Part shown: in pieces, positions 56,580 through 64,000 of the stretch | Layout: the number at the start of each line of letters is the position of its first letter | How positions within the stretch are numbered: position 1 is the stretch's first letter | Assembly (NCBI RefSeq): GCF_021601385.1 | Contig: NZ_BQHO01000027.1 | Location: 1-64,000, forward strand | Direction of reading: 5' to 3' | Source: Pseudomonas parasichuanensis | GTDB taxonomy: Bacteria > Pseudomonadota > Gammaproteobacteria > Pseudomonadales > Pseudomonadaceae | Length of the DNA: 64,000 nt | Made by a program: the position numbers and the translations under genes | Notes under the pieces: generated by a model | Database searches by the model: none | Seen by the model: the letters and a program-made list of their open reading frames with translations, nothing else | What the model was told of the DNA's origin: nothing

Positions 56580-57662
56580 ATGGGACAGCGTACGCCTCTG
56601 TATGACCTGCACCTGGCGCTCGGCGCCAAGACGGTCGATTTTGGCGGTTGGGACATGCCCCTGCACTACGGCTCGCAAGTCGAGGAGCACCACCAGGTGC
56701 GCAGTGACTGCGGGGTCTTCGATGTCTCCCACATGACCGTCATTGACATCGACGGCTGTGCCGCCACCCCTTGGCTGCAGCACCTGCTGGCCAATGACGT
56801 GACCCGCCTCGACGCCCCCGGCAAGGCCCTCTACAGCCCGCTGCTGAACGCCGACGGCGGGGTGATCGACGACCTGATCGCCTACCGCACCGAGGACGGC
56901 TATCGCCTGGTGGCCAACGCCGCCACCCGCGACAAGGTCCAGGCCTGGCTGCAGGCGCACAGCGCCGGTTTTGCCATCAGTTTCAAGCTGCGCCCGGAGC
57001 TGGCGATCCTCGCCATCCAGGGCCCGCAAGCCCGCGAGAAGGTCGCAGCCCTGCTCAGCCCCGCACGCGCGGCCCTGATCCGCGAACTGCGCCCGTTCGA
57101 AGGCGTTGCCGAAGGTGACTGGTTCATCGCCCGCACCGGCTACACCGGCGAAGACGGCCTGGAGATCATCCTGCCCGGCGCCCAGGCCCCGGCGTTCTTC
57201 AACGACCTGGTTGGTGCCGGCATTGCCCCGAGTGGCCTGGGTGCCCGCGACACCTTGCGCCTGGAGGCCGGCATGAACCTGTACGGCCAGGACATCGACG
57301 AAGCCCACACCCCGCTGACCTCCAACCTGGGCTGGAGCGTTGCCTGGGAGCCAGCCAGCCGCGATTTCATTGGCCGGGCTGGCTTGCTGGCGGAAATCGA
57401 GCAAGGTGTGCAGGAAAAACTGGTCGGCCTGGTGCTGGAAGAGCGCGGCGTGCTGCGTGCCCATCAGGTGGTCCGCGTGTCCGGGATTGGCGAAGGGGAG
57501 ATCACCAGTGGTAGTTTCTCTCCTACGCTGAGCAAGTCCATTGCCCTGGCCCGCGTGCCCATTGCCACTGGCGAACGCGCCGAGGTGGAGATCCGCGGTA
57601 AATGGTACCCGGTGCGGGTGGTCAAACCGACCTTCGTGCGCCATGGCAAGATCCTGATCTGA
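56580..57662 (+). CDS. gcvT: Glycine cleavage system T protein (aminomethyltransferase)
   Basis: 360 residues with the folate-binding GcvT fold ([28 protein letters not shown] near the N-terminus; [13 protein letters not shown] in the middle). It transfers the methylene group from lipoyl-GcvH to tetrahydrofolate, releasing ammonia. AAGGAG precedes ATG 56580. First of gcvT-gcvH-gcvP. Confidence 0.95.
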   Translation: MGQRTPLYDLHLALGAKTVDFGGWDMPLHYGSQVEEHHQVRSDCGVFDVSHMTVIDIDGCAATPWLQHLLANDVTRLDAPGKALYSPLLNADGGVIDDLIAYRTEDGYRLVANAATRDKVQAWLQAHSAGFAISFKLRPELAILAIQGPQAREKVAALLSPARAALIRELRPFEGVAEGDWFIARTGYTGEDGLEIILPGAQAPAFFNDLVGAGIAPSGLGARDTLRLEAGMNLYGQDIDEAHTPLTSNLGWSVAWEPASRDFIGRAGLLAEIEQGVQEKLVGLVLEERGVLRAHQVVRVSGIGEGEITSGSFSPTLSKSIALARVPIATGERAEVEIRGKWYPVRVVKPTFVRHGKILI

Positions 57663-57711
57663 CTACTTAAACGGCGGGCCAACCGCTGACCCAATCGAGG
57701 AATAAAAGACT

Positions 57712-58095
57712 ATGAGCGATATCCCCGCCGACCTGCGTTTTGCCGAAAGCCATGAATGGGCTCGCCTGGAAACCGATGGCACCGTGACCGTGGGCATCAG
57801 CGACCACGCCCAGCAAGCCTTGGGTGATGTGGTATTCGTCGAACTGGCCGAAGTCGGCAAGGTGTTTGCCGCAGGCGACGCTGCTGGCGTGGTCGAGTCG
57901 GTGAAGGCCGCCTCCGATATCTACGCCCCGGTGGGTGGCGAAGTGATCGCGGTCAACGAAGAGCTGGCCGACAGCCCGGAGCTGCTCAACGAGGAACCTT
58001 ACGCGTCCTGGATCTTCAAGCTCAAGCCGAGCAACCCGGCCGAGCTGGACAAGCTGCTGGATGCTGCTGGCTACCAGGCAGCTATCGGCGAGTGA
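57712..58095 (+). CDS. gcvH: Glycine cleavage system H protein
   Basis: 127 residues with the lipoylation site K65 in [15 protein letters not shown]. It shuttles the aminomethyl group among GcvP, GcvT and Lpd. GAGGAATAAAAGACT precedes the ATG; 49 bp after gcvT. Confidence 0.96.
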   Translation: MSDIPADLRFAESHEWARLETDGTVTVGISDHAQQALGDVVFVELAEVGKVFAAGDAAGVVESVKAASDIYAPVGGEVIAVNEELADSPELLNEEPYASWIFKLKPSNPAELDKLLDAAGYQAAIGE

Positions 58096-58105
58096 TCTTA
58101 CGTTC

Positions 58106-58190
58106 CTTCGCGGCACAAGGCCGCTCCTACAGAAGAGCGCGGTCCCTGTAGGAGCGGCCTTGTGCCGCGAAAGGGCCGCAAAGCGGCCCT
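58106..58190. repeat. REP pair between gcvH and gcvP
   Basis: CGCGGCACAAGGCCGCTCCT and the inverse AGGAGCGGCCTTGTGCCGCG, then GGGCCGCAAAGCGGCCC. Long, nearly perfect symmetry. Confidence 0.85.
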
Positions 58191-58279
58191 GTCTTTCTGC
58201 AAGTTTTCCCGCACCATCGCCGATCCCTTCCTAGACTTGTAAGTCTCCATGAGAACTGGTCCAGGAAGAGATCGTCGCC

Positions 58280-61153
58280 ATGTCCCAGTCGCCGTCCCTG
58301 CATCAACTGCAAGCGCCCAACCCATTCCTGAGTCGCCACCTGGGGCCCGATGCCCAGGAGCAGCAGGCCATGCTCGACGCCCTCGGCGTTGCCAGCCGTG
58401 GCGAGCTGATCGAGCAGACCGTGCCGCCCGGCATCCGCTTCTACCGCCTGCTCGACCTGCCGCCGGCACTCGACGAACAGGCCGCCCTGGCCAAGCTCGC
58501 CGGCTATGCCGCGCTGAACCAGCTGTGGACCAGCCTGATCGGCATGGGCTACCACGCCACCGTCACGCCCACGGTCATCCTGCGCAACGTGCTGGAGAAC
58601 CCGGGTTGGTACACCGCCTACACACCCTACCAGCCCGAGATTGCCCAGGGTCGCCTGGAAGCGCTGCTGAACTACCAGCAGATGGTGATCGACCTCACCG
58701 GCCTGGCCCTGGCCAACGCTTCGCTGCTGGACGAGGCCACCGCCGCCGCCGAGGCCATGGCCCTGGCCAAGCGCGTGGCGCGCAGCAAGAGCAACGCGTT
58801 TTTTGCCGACGAGCATTGCCATCCGCAGACCCTGTCGGTGCTCAAGACCCGTGCTGAAGGTTTTGGCTTCGAGCTGATCATCGATTCTGTGGATAACCTC
58901 GCCAGCCACCAGGTGTTCGGCGCGTTGCTGCAATACCCCGACACCCACGGTGAAGTGCGCGACCTGCGCCCGTTGATCGACCAACTGCACGCCCAGCAGG
59001 CCCTGGCCTGCGTCGCCGCCGATATCCTCAGCCTGGTGGTGCTCACCCCGCCCGGCGAACTGGGCGCCGATGTGGTGCTCGGCAGCACCCAGCGGTTTGG
59101 CGTGCCCATGGGCTTCGGTGGCCCCCACGCGGCCTATTTCGCCTGCCGCGACGACTACAAGCGGGCCATGCCCGGGCGCATCATCGGGGTATCCCGCGAT
59201 GCCCGTGGCAACACCGCGCTGCGCATGGCTTTGCAAACCCGCGAGCAGCACATCCGCCGCGAGAAGGCCAACTCCAACATCTGCACCGCGCAGGTGCTGC
59301 TGGCCAACATTGCCAGCTGCTACGCCGTCTACCATGGCCCCGAAGGCCTGCAGCGCATCGCCCAGCGGGTGCACCGGCTGACCTTCATTCTTGCCGCCGG
59401 GCTTCAAAGCAAAGGCATCAAGCGCCTCAACCAGCATTTCTTCGACACCCTCACCCTGGATGTGGGCGGCACCCAGGCGGCGATCATCGAAAGCGCCGAG
59501 GCAGCCCGCATCAACCTGCGTATCCTTGGCCGTGGGCATCTGGGTGTGAGCCTGGACGAAACCTGCGACGAGGCCACGGTGCTCAAGCTGTTCGACATCT
59601 TCCTCGGCGTCGACCACGGCCTGGACATCGCCACCCTCGACCAGCAAGCCCTGCCCGAGGGTATCCCCGGCGCCCTGGTGCGGCGCACGCCGATCCTGCA
59701 GCACCCGGTGTTCAACCTGCACCACAGCGAAACCGAGATGCTGCGCTACCTCAAGCAGCTGGAGAACAAGGACCTGGCGCTCAACCAGTCGATGATCCCG
59801 CTGGGCTCCTGCACCATGAAGCTCAACGCCACCAGCGAGATGATCCCGATCACCTGGCCCGAGTTCGCCCTGCCGCACCCGTTCGCCCCGGCCGCCCAGG
59901 TGCAGGGCTACAAGCTGATGATCGACGAGCTGGAAAGCTGGTTGTGCGCCATCACCGGCTTCGACGCCATCTGCATGCAGCCCAACTCCGGCGCCCAGGG
60001 TGAGTACGCGGGGCTGATGGCGATCACCCGCTACCATCAAAGCCGCCACCAACCCAAGCGCACCCTGTGCCTGATCCCGTCGTCGGCCCATGGCACCAAC
60101 CCTGCGTCAGCACAGATGGCCGGCATGGAGGTGGTGATCGTCGAGTGCGACGAGCAGGGCAACGTCGACCTCGACGACCTCAAGGCCAAGGCCCAGGCCG
60201 CTGGCGAGCGGTTGTCCTGCCTGATGATCACCTACCCCTCGACCCACGGCGTGTACGAGGAGGGCATCCGCGAGATCTGCGAGGTGATCCACCAGCACGG
60301 CGGCCAGGTGTACATGGACGGCGCCAACCTCAATGCCCAGGTGGGGCTGGCGCGCCCGGCCGACATCGGTGCCGACGTTTCGCACATGAACCTGCACAAG
60401 ACTTTCTGCATCCCCCATGGCGGGGGTGGCCCGGGCATGGGGCCGATCGGCATCCGTGCGCACCTCAAGCCGTTCGTTGCCAGCCACCCTGTGGTGCCGG
60501 TGCCCGGGCTGGACCCGAACAACACGGCGGTCAGTGCCGCGCCCTGGGGCAGCGCCAGCATTCTGCCGATCAGCTGGATGTACATCGCCATGATGGGGCC
60601 ACAGCTGGCCGATGCCAGTGAAGTGGCGATCCTGTCGGCCAACTACCTGGCCAGCCAGTTGCGCGATGCCTTCCCGGTGCTCTACCGCGGGCGCAACCAG
60701 CGGGTGGCCCACGAGTGCATCCTCGACCTGCGCCCGCTCAAGGCGCTGACCGGCATCAGCGAGGAGGACGTGGCCAAGCGCCTGATGGACTACGGCTTCC
60801 ATGCCCCGACCATGTCGTTCCCGGTGCCGGGCACGCTGATGGTCGAGCCCACCGAGAGCGAGTCGAAGGCCGAGCTTGACCGTTTTGTCGAAGCGATGCT
60901 GGCGATCCGCGCCGAGATCGCGCAGGTGCAGGACGGCAACTGGCCGGCCGAGGACAACCCGCTCAAGCATGCGCCGCACACCCTGGCTGACGTACTGGCG
61001 CCGTGGAACCGGCCCTACAGCATCGAGCAGGGCATCGCCCCCAGCGCTCACGCGCGCCAGCATAAATACTGGCCGGCGGTGAACCGGGTCGACAATGTGT
61101 ATGGGGACCGGAACCTGTTCTGCTCGTGTGTGCCGGTGGAGGCGTATCGCTGA
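58280..61153 (+). CDS. gcvP: Glycine dehydrogenase (decarboxylating), P protein
   Basis: 957 residues, the normal length for a fused two-half P protein. PLP binding Lys is in [22 protein letters not shown] (about residues 708-716). It decarboxylates glycine and loads the remaining aminomethyl group on GcvH. AGGAAGA lies 10 nt before the ATG. Its last 18 codons ([17 protein letters not shown] plus stop) are duplicated at 63220-63277. Confidence 0.97.
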   Translation: MSQSPSLHQLQAPNPFLSRHLGPDAQEQQAMLDALGVASRGELIEQTVPPGIRFYRLLDLPPALDEQAALAKLAGYAALNQLWTSLIGMGYHATVTPTVILRNVLENPGWYTAYTPYQPEIAQGRLEALLNYQQMVIDLTGLALANASLLDEATAAAEAMALAKRVARSKSNAFFADEHCHPQTLSVLKTRAEGFGFELIIDSVDNLASHQVFGALLQYPDTHGEVRDLRPLIDQLHAQQALACVAADILSLVVLTPPGELGADVVLGSTQRFGVPMGFGGPHAAYFACRDDYKRAMPGRIIGVSRDARGNTALRMALQTREQHIRREKANSNICTAQVLLANIASCYAVYHGPEGLQRIAQRVHRLTFILAAGLQSKGIKRLNQHFFDTLTLDVGGTQAAIIESAEAARINLRILGRGHLGVSLDETCDEATVLKLFDIFLGVDHGLDIATLDQQALPEGIPGALVRRTPILQHPVFNLHHSETEMLRYLKQLENKDLALNQSMIPLGSCTMKLNATSEMIPITWPEFALPHPFAPAAQVQGYKLMIDELESWLCAITGFDAICMQPNSGAQGEYAGLMAITRYHQSRHQPKRTLCLIPSSAHGTNPASAQMAGMEVVIVECDEQGNVDLDDLKAKAQAAGERLSCLMITYPSTHGVYEEGIREICEVIHQHGGQVYMDGANLNAQVGLARPADIGADVSHMNLHKTFCIPHGGGGPGMGPIGIRAHLKPFVASHPVVPVPGLDPNNTAVSAAPWGSASILPISWMYIAMMGPQLADASEVAILSANYLASQLRDAFPVLYRGRNQRVAHECILDLRPLKALTGISEEDVAKRLMDYGFHAPTMSFPVPGTLMVEPTESESKAELDRFVEAMLAIRAEIAQVQDGNWPAEDNPLKHAPHTLADVLAPWNRPYSIEQGIAPSAHARQHKYWPAVNRVDNVYGDRNLFCSCVPVEAYR

Positions 61154-61155
61154 AA
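61098..61155 (+). repeat. Left copy of 58-bp direct repeat (gcvP 3' end)
   Basis: The copy starts TGTATGGGGACCGGAACCTG and ends GGCGTATCGCTGAAA, spanning the gcvP stop codon. It matches 63220-63277 at 56 of 58 positions in the same orientation, bounding the effector module. Confidence 0.9.
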
Positions 61156-61251
61156 GGAACTATGCCTGCAAATTGGCAGCGGGCCCCTCAGGAGAGCAAT
61201 GTGCTCACCTGGGCGGTTTGCTGGCGGGCTTCGCTCGGTGATTTGTCGTAT

Positions 61252-61653
61252 TTATGAATAGGCATGATAGGTGATGGCGCATAGCATTGCACCGACAGCC
61301 ACGAGGAGTTCGCCGATGAAAAGTTGATATTTCAGAGGTTTTGGGAAGTTGTCTATTTCTTCTTTTTTTATTTTTCCAAGGCGGATATGCATTTGCTTGG
61401 TCGGCCAATGCAATAAGCCTGCGATGGTGCCGGCTATCATGAGTTTTCCCCACGGCCCAAACGCGCACCATATAGCGCATTGAAGCCTTAGCCAATCACT
61501 GCTTTTCAAGGCGGACAGCATGATTTTCAGATTTTTGGTCCATGCCAGGCGAGCAATGATGAAAAGCCCTGTTAGCAGGATCACCCACGGGGTTAGGGCA
61601 ATGAAAAGCTTCCAGGACTTCGAGGATGATGCCAATTCAACAAGTAGGCTCAT
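61252..61653 (-). CDS. Small membrane protein, probable effector immunity protein
   Basis: 133 residues with about three hydrophobic segments (around 15-37, 60-85 and 105-130), rich in Trp and Ile. No named family recognised. It begins 7 bp after the PAAR effector stop with GGAG upstream, in the usual effector-immunity order. Codon use is noticeably more AT-rich than core genes, suggesting transfer. Immunity is inferred from position and the membrane-directed toxin next to it. Confidence 0.6.
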   Translation of the reverse strand: MSLLVELASSSKSWKLFIALTPWVILLTGLFIIARLAWTKNLKIMLSALKSSDWLRLQCAIWCAFGPWGKLMIAGTIAGLLHWPTKQMHIRLGKIKKEEIDNFPKPLKYQLFIGELLVAVGAMLCAITYHAYS

Positions 61654-61660
61654 GTTGTAG

Positions 61661-63064
61661 TCACTCCGAGTACAGGGACTCAAAAAGGACATCGCCGGTG
61701 ATTTCTCCAGCCGTCATTCCGCCTACGCTCCCTGCCAAGACTGCTGCACCAGTTATGGCTATGACGCAGACAGTCGCACTGACCGGGCCAAGGCTAAGGC
61801 ACGCCCCGGCTACAGAGTTTGCGAAAATGCCGCCAGCCGTACCGCCAGCAAGACCCCCTGCAAAATTTCCAGACTCAGTGAAACGAATTTTTTTACATGC
61901 AGTCGTTTCGCCGGCTCGGCATGCCTCTTGGACTTTCAAAAGCGATGAAGAACCACCAAGGATAATCCCTGCGCTCCCTCCATATTTCAGGTAATTGGAC
62001 ATTTTTGCCAACTTGTCCAAGTGCGTCGAGTAACCCGGAATTTGTCCCGGCCCACCGGCCTTGCTCCAATGATGGACGAGGCTTCTGCTTGATATACCAA
62101 GGTCTCTACGCAAAGAATCATGGCTGCCAAGGTCCATATGCTTGTTAAGAAAGGTGACTTTTAACTGCGCATCCAGTTTTTGGAAGAGCTCCTTGCGCGC
62201 ACTGAAAAACGCTGGGCTTTTCAGGTGGCCGTGCTTCCTGAATTGTTGCTGATGCAAGTGCTCGATACCGCGCAGTGTGCCCTGCAATTCCTCAAGTGAT
62301 CTGGCCATCATCGTCTGGACAACGCCCATCGATAAGCTTGCATCTGCGAGCAGGCCTGCAATATCGCTCTGGTGACGCATCATGAAATCCGCCTCCTGGG
62401 CGTTCATGTCCGTCAGTGCTTCCCGTGCCCTCTGCGCTGCGGCCATCAACTCGGCTTCTTCGCGGGTGCAGGCATGGGTATTGTCCGGGTCGCCGATGAC
62501 GAAGATCTCACCGGCCTTGAAGCCTTGAGCGAAGGTGGGGTTGAGCCGTTGCAAGCGGGCAACTGGCAACGAGCCGCGCACTTCGAACAGTCGCATGAGT
62601 AACTGAGGGAACGAGGTGCTGCGTTGCACGATGTGAAACCCAGGTTCAAGGCTGCCGGGGGCGGCCGAAGCCATGGGCGATGTGGCGCGAGCAAAGGCCT
62701 GTGGCTGGCGTGGAGCGTTGCTACGCACGCTATCGGAGGCGGGCAGGTGTGCCGAATTCGCTAGTGCCGCGACTTGCTGGCCCATTGGAGCCAAGACGTA
62801 GTTGCTACCTGCTGGGCACCCGCAGTGCACGGGTGTGCCATCTACAGCGACAGGGATGCCATCCTGAAGCCAGCGTGACTCGCCATCGACGATCGTGCCT
62901 TCCTTGCCGCACCGCGGACATGGCGTAGTACGGTCACCTTCGAGTAGCCAGCGGCGGCCATGGAAAGTACCGCGTGCCTGGCCAGCGATACAGGTGGCAT
63001 CAGTACTGGTGAGATCGCCATCCAGGCCTTGGCCTTTGCCGAAGATGTTCATGCGCTGGCTCAT
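61661..63064 (-). CDS. PAAR-domain T6SS effector with glycine-rich membrane C-terminus
   Basis: 467 residues. A PAAR-like domain occupies about residues 10-95, with three Cys-containing turns (CPRCGKEG, HCGCPAG). A LysM-like segment follows at about 145-195 (FHIVQRSTSFPQ, RLNPTFAQGFKAGEIFVIGD), then a helical middle. The C-terminus (about 395-455) has glycine-zipper hydrophobic stretches (GGLAGGTAGGIFANSVAG; VLAGSVGGMTAGEITG). PAAR proteins tip the VgrG spike of type VI secretion. The tail suggests a pore-forming or membrane-disrupting toxin. AGGA precedes ATG 63064. Confidence 0.78.
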   Translation of the reverse strand: MSQRMNIFGKGQGLDGDLTSTDATCIAGQARGTFHGRRWLLEGDRTTPCPRCGKEGTIVDGESRWLQDGIPVAVDGTPVHCGCPAGSNYVLAPMGQQVAALANSAHLPASDSVRSNAPRQPQAFARATSPMASAAPGSLEPGFHIVQRSTSFPQLLMRLFEVRGSLPVARLQRLNPTFAQGFKAGEIFVIGDPDNTHACTREEAELMAAAQRAREALTDMNAQEADFMMRHQSDIAGLLADASLSMGVVQTMMARSLEELQGTLRGIEHLHQQQFRKHGHLKSPAFFSARKELFQKLDAQLKVTFLNKHMDLGSHDSLRRDLGISSRSLVHHWSKAGGPGQIPGYSTHLDKLAKMSNYLKYGGSAGIILGGSSSLLKVQEACRAGETTACKKIRFTESGNFAGGLAGGTAGGIFANSVAGACLSLGPVSATVCVIAITGAAVLAGSVGGMTAGEITGDVLFESLYSE

Positions 63065-63219
63065 GCTGCTGCTTCCTTGTGAGTGGAAGCCCGGACGCTA
63101 GCAGCCAGGAAACGGTCTTTTTCCTGCTCAGGAGGGTTAGAGAAGGGTCCTACGGCATTTGGCGATTTGTACTGCGATGCCGCTTGGAAATGGGGCGGCT
63201 TGAAGAGGCATTGGAGCTA

Positions 63220-63277
63220 TGTATGGGGACCGGAACCTGTTCTGTTCGTGTGTACCGGTGGAGGCGTATCGCTGAAA
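63220..63277 (+). repeat. Right copy of 58-bp direct repeat (gcvP 3' end)
   Basis: Near-identical to 61098-61155 with two substitutions (C to T and G to A). It could still encode [17 protein letters not shown] followed by a stop but has no upstream gcvP. It marks the far boundary of the effector module. Confidence 0.9.
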
Positions 63278-63301
63278 TAGCCTGCGTGTTGCGCAGCTTT
63301 T

Positions 63302-63412
63302 CTGTAGGAGCGGCCTTGTGTCGCGAAAGGGCTGCGCAGCAGCCCCGACAATCTATGTGGTAACGCTGGGGCCGCTTTGCGGCCCTTTCGCGACACAAGG
63401 CCGCTCCTACAG
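63302..63412. repeat. REP pair beyond the effector module
   Basis: CTGTAGGAGCGGCCTTGTGT and the inverse ACACAAGGCCGCTCCTACAG, enclosing GGGCTGCGCAGCAGCCC and GGGGCCGCTTTGCGGCCC hairpins. Confidence 0.85.
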
Positions 63413-63425
63413 CAGCCCCGATGGA

Positions 63426-63740
63426 TTACTCGGCTACGGCATTCTTGGCCAGGATGGCATTGGCCAGTTCCATGTCGCTGGCCTGCACGCCCGGGTTGTC
63501 GGCGCGAACCTGGTTGATGGCCGCTTCCAGGAACGGCCCGCGAATCGCACCGTCACTGGCGACGAAGCTGCCGGCGTCATCCTGGGCGGCGACGATCAGC
63601 TTGTGATCCTTGAAGGTCAGGTAAGTCGAGGCAGTGGTGGCACCCGAGGAGATGACGTTGCGCCAGAACGTGTCGGCCATGGCGGAGCCAATGGGCAGCG
63701 CGAACAGGACGGTGGCTGCGATGGCTGTTTTGAAACGCAT
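63426..63740 (-). CDS. DUF2388 family exported protein
   Basis: 104 residues with a signal peptide (residues 1-22, ending AMA) and the DUF2388 pattern SSGATTASTYLTFKDHKLI followed by AAQDDAGSFVASDGAIRG. Small periplasmic proteins of this family are common in pseudomonads and have no known function. GAGGTG precedes the ATG. Confidence 0.87.
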   Translation of the reverse strand: MRFKTAIAATVLFALPIGSAMADTFWRNVISSGATTASTYLTFKDHKLIVAAQDDAGSFVASDGAIRGPFLEAAINQVRADNPGVQASDMELANAILAKNAVAE

Positions 63741-63833
63741 GATAAATCACCTCGGTCTTTGAGGGCTGTTTGAGATGCCGGTTGGATCATACCTGCCCAG
63801 GCCAAGTTCCCGTACACACAGGGGATTTCTCAC

Positions 63834-64000
63834 TTATCCACAGACCCGCAGCACCTCCTCCAGCGTGGTCAGGCCCTGCTCCACGCTGTCCTGGCCGCAG
63901 CGTTGCAGGTCGCGCAGGCCATCGGCCTGTGCCTGCTGGCGCAGGGTGGCCAGATCGGCGCCGGGGGTGATCTTTTCTCGCAAACAGGCGCTGACCCTGA
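63834..64000 (-). CDS. GspE/PilB-type secretion ATPase, C-terminal fragment
   Basis: The frame enters from the right edge; about 54 residues are visible to the TAA at 63834. The sequence LREKITPGADLATLRQQA and the ending TTLEEVLRVCG are typical of the C-terminus of type II secretion/type IV pilus assembly ATPases. Most of the gene lies outside the window. Confidence 0.8.
   Translation of the reverse strand, partial: RVSACLREKITPGADLATLRQQAQADGLRDLQRCGQDSVEQGLTTLEEVLRVCG

Larger units (their letters stand above)
63065..63425. other. 361-bp region without a gene
   Basis: Contains the PAAR gene promoter region, about 140 bp of unassigned sequence (63080-63219), the right copy of the gcvP-end repeat and a REP pair. 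I see no credible gene; short frames here are low-quality. Confidence 0.65.

Noticed and set aside
58127-60091. Minus-strand frame opposite gcvP
   Set aside because: Antisense shadow created by GC-rich codon bias.

Overview
The window is chromosomal DNA of a fluorescent pseudomonad, most likely of the Pseudomonas putida group. This is inferred from high G+C coding sequence, many P. putida-type REP palindromes (about 14 loci), and core gene neighbourhoods known from that group (trxA-rho, ubiD-reductase, hemB-ppk with convergent ppx, zapA-6S RNA-fau, pepP-ubiH-ubiI, and a gcvT-gcvH-gcvP set next to an iron ABC transporter). No database search was possible; product names rest on recognised motifs and domain order.

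Layout. 1-127 is the end of an IS3-like element butted against a REP. 294-9080 holds mainly housekeeping or envelope genes: a LysE exporter, an SPFH/NfeD pair, a YbaK-domain protein, DUF2789, a CBS protein, an exported M20 dipeptidase and an exported DUF3857/transglutaminase protein. 9201-13708 is an iron cassette (TonB-dependent receptor, FecR, FecI-type sigma) lying between an intact tRNA-Arg(CCG) and a 39-bp degenerate copy of that tRNA's 3' half. 13875-21185 is an eight-gene, probably GntR-controlled cluster joining an AprA-like flavoprotein, an AprB-like 2[4Fe-4S] ferredoxin, a complete sulfonate/nitrate-type ABC importer whose binding protein carries a NosL-like tail, a HEAT-repeat protein and a DUF971 protein. 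21354-26090 is a second, divergently arranged sulfonate/taurine-type importer with a TauD-like dioxygenase and a tandem-fused permease.

26277-46754 is core metabolism and information processing: elbB, a membrane fatty-acid hydroxylase overlapping a DedA gene tail to tail, hemB, ppk/ppx, trxA, rho, ubiD and a flavodoxin-reductase-like partner, chaC, a quinone oxidoreductase, a FliL-like protein, the yhiI-rbbA-yhhJ export set and an EVE protein. 46932-53462 carries a 50-aa membrane peptide, fau, 6S RNA, zapA, a small coiled-coil gene, ygfB, pepP, ubiH, a DUF4442 gene and ubiI. 53670-61153 carries a ferric-iron binding protein and fused permease without an ATPase, then gcvT-gcvH-gcvP.

61098-63277 is a second insertion module: a PAAR-domain effector with a glycine-rich membrane C-terminus and a small membrane protein (probable immunity), flanked by a 58-bp direct repeat of the 3' end of gcvP. 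The window ends with a DUF2388 gene and the C-terminus of a GspE-type ATPase.

The most interesting items are the AprAB-like/ABC/HEAT/DUF971 cluster, which looks like a coherent uptake-plus-redox system of unknown substrate, and two compact gene cassettes each bounded by a duplicated 3' end of a conserved gene (tRNA-Arg and gcvP) with no recombinase inside.
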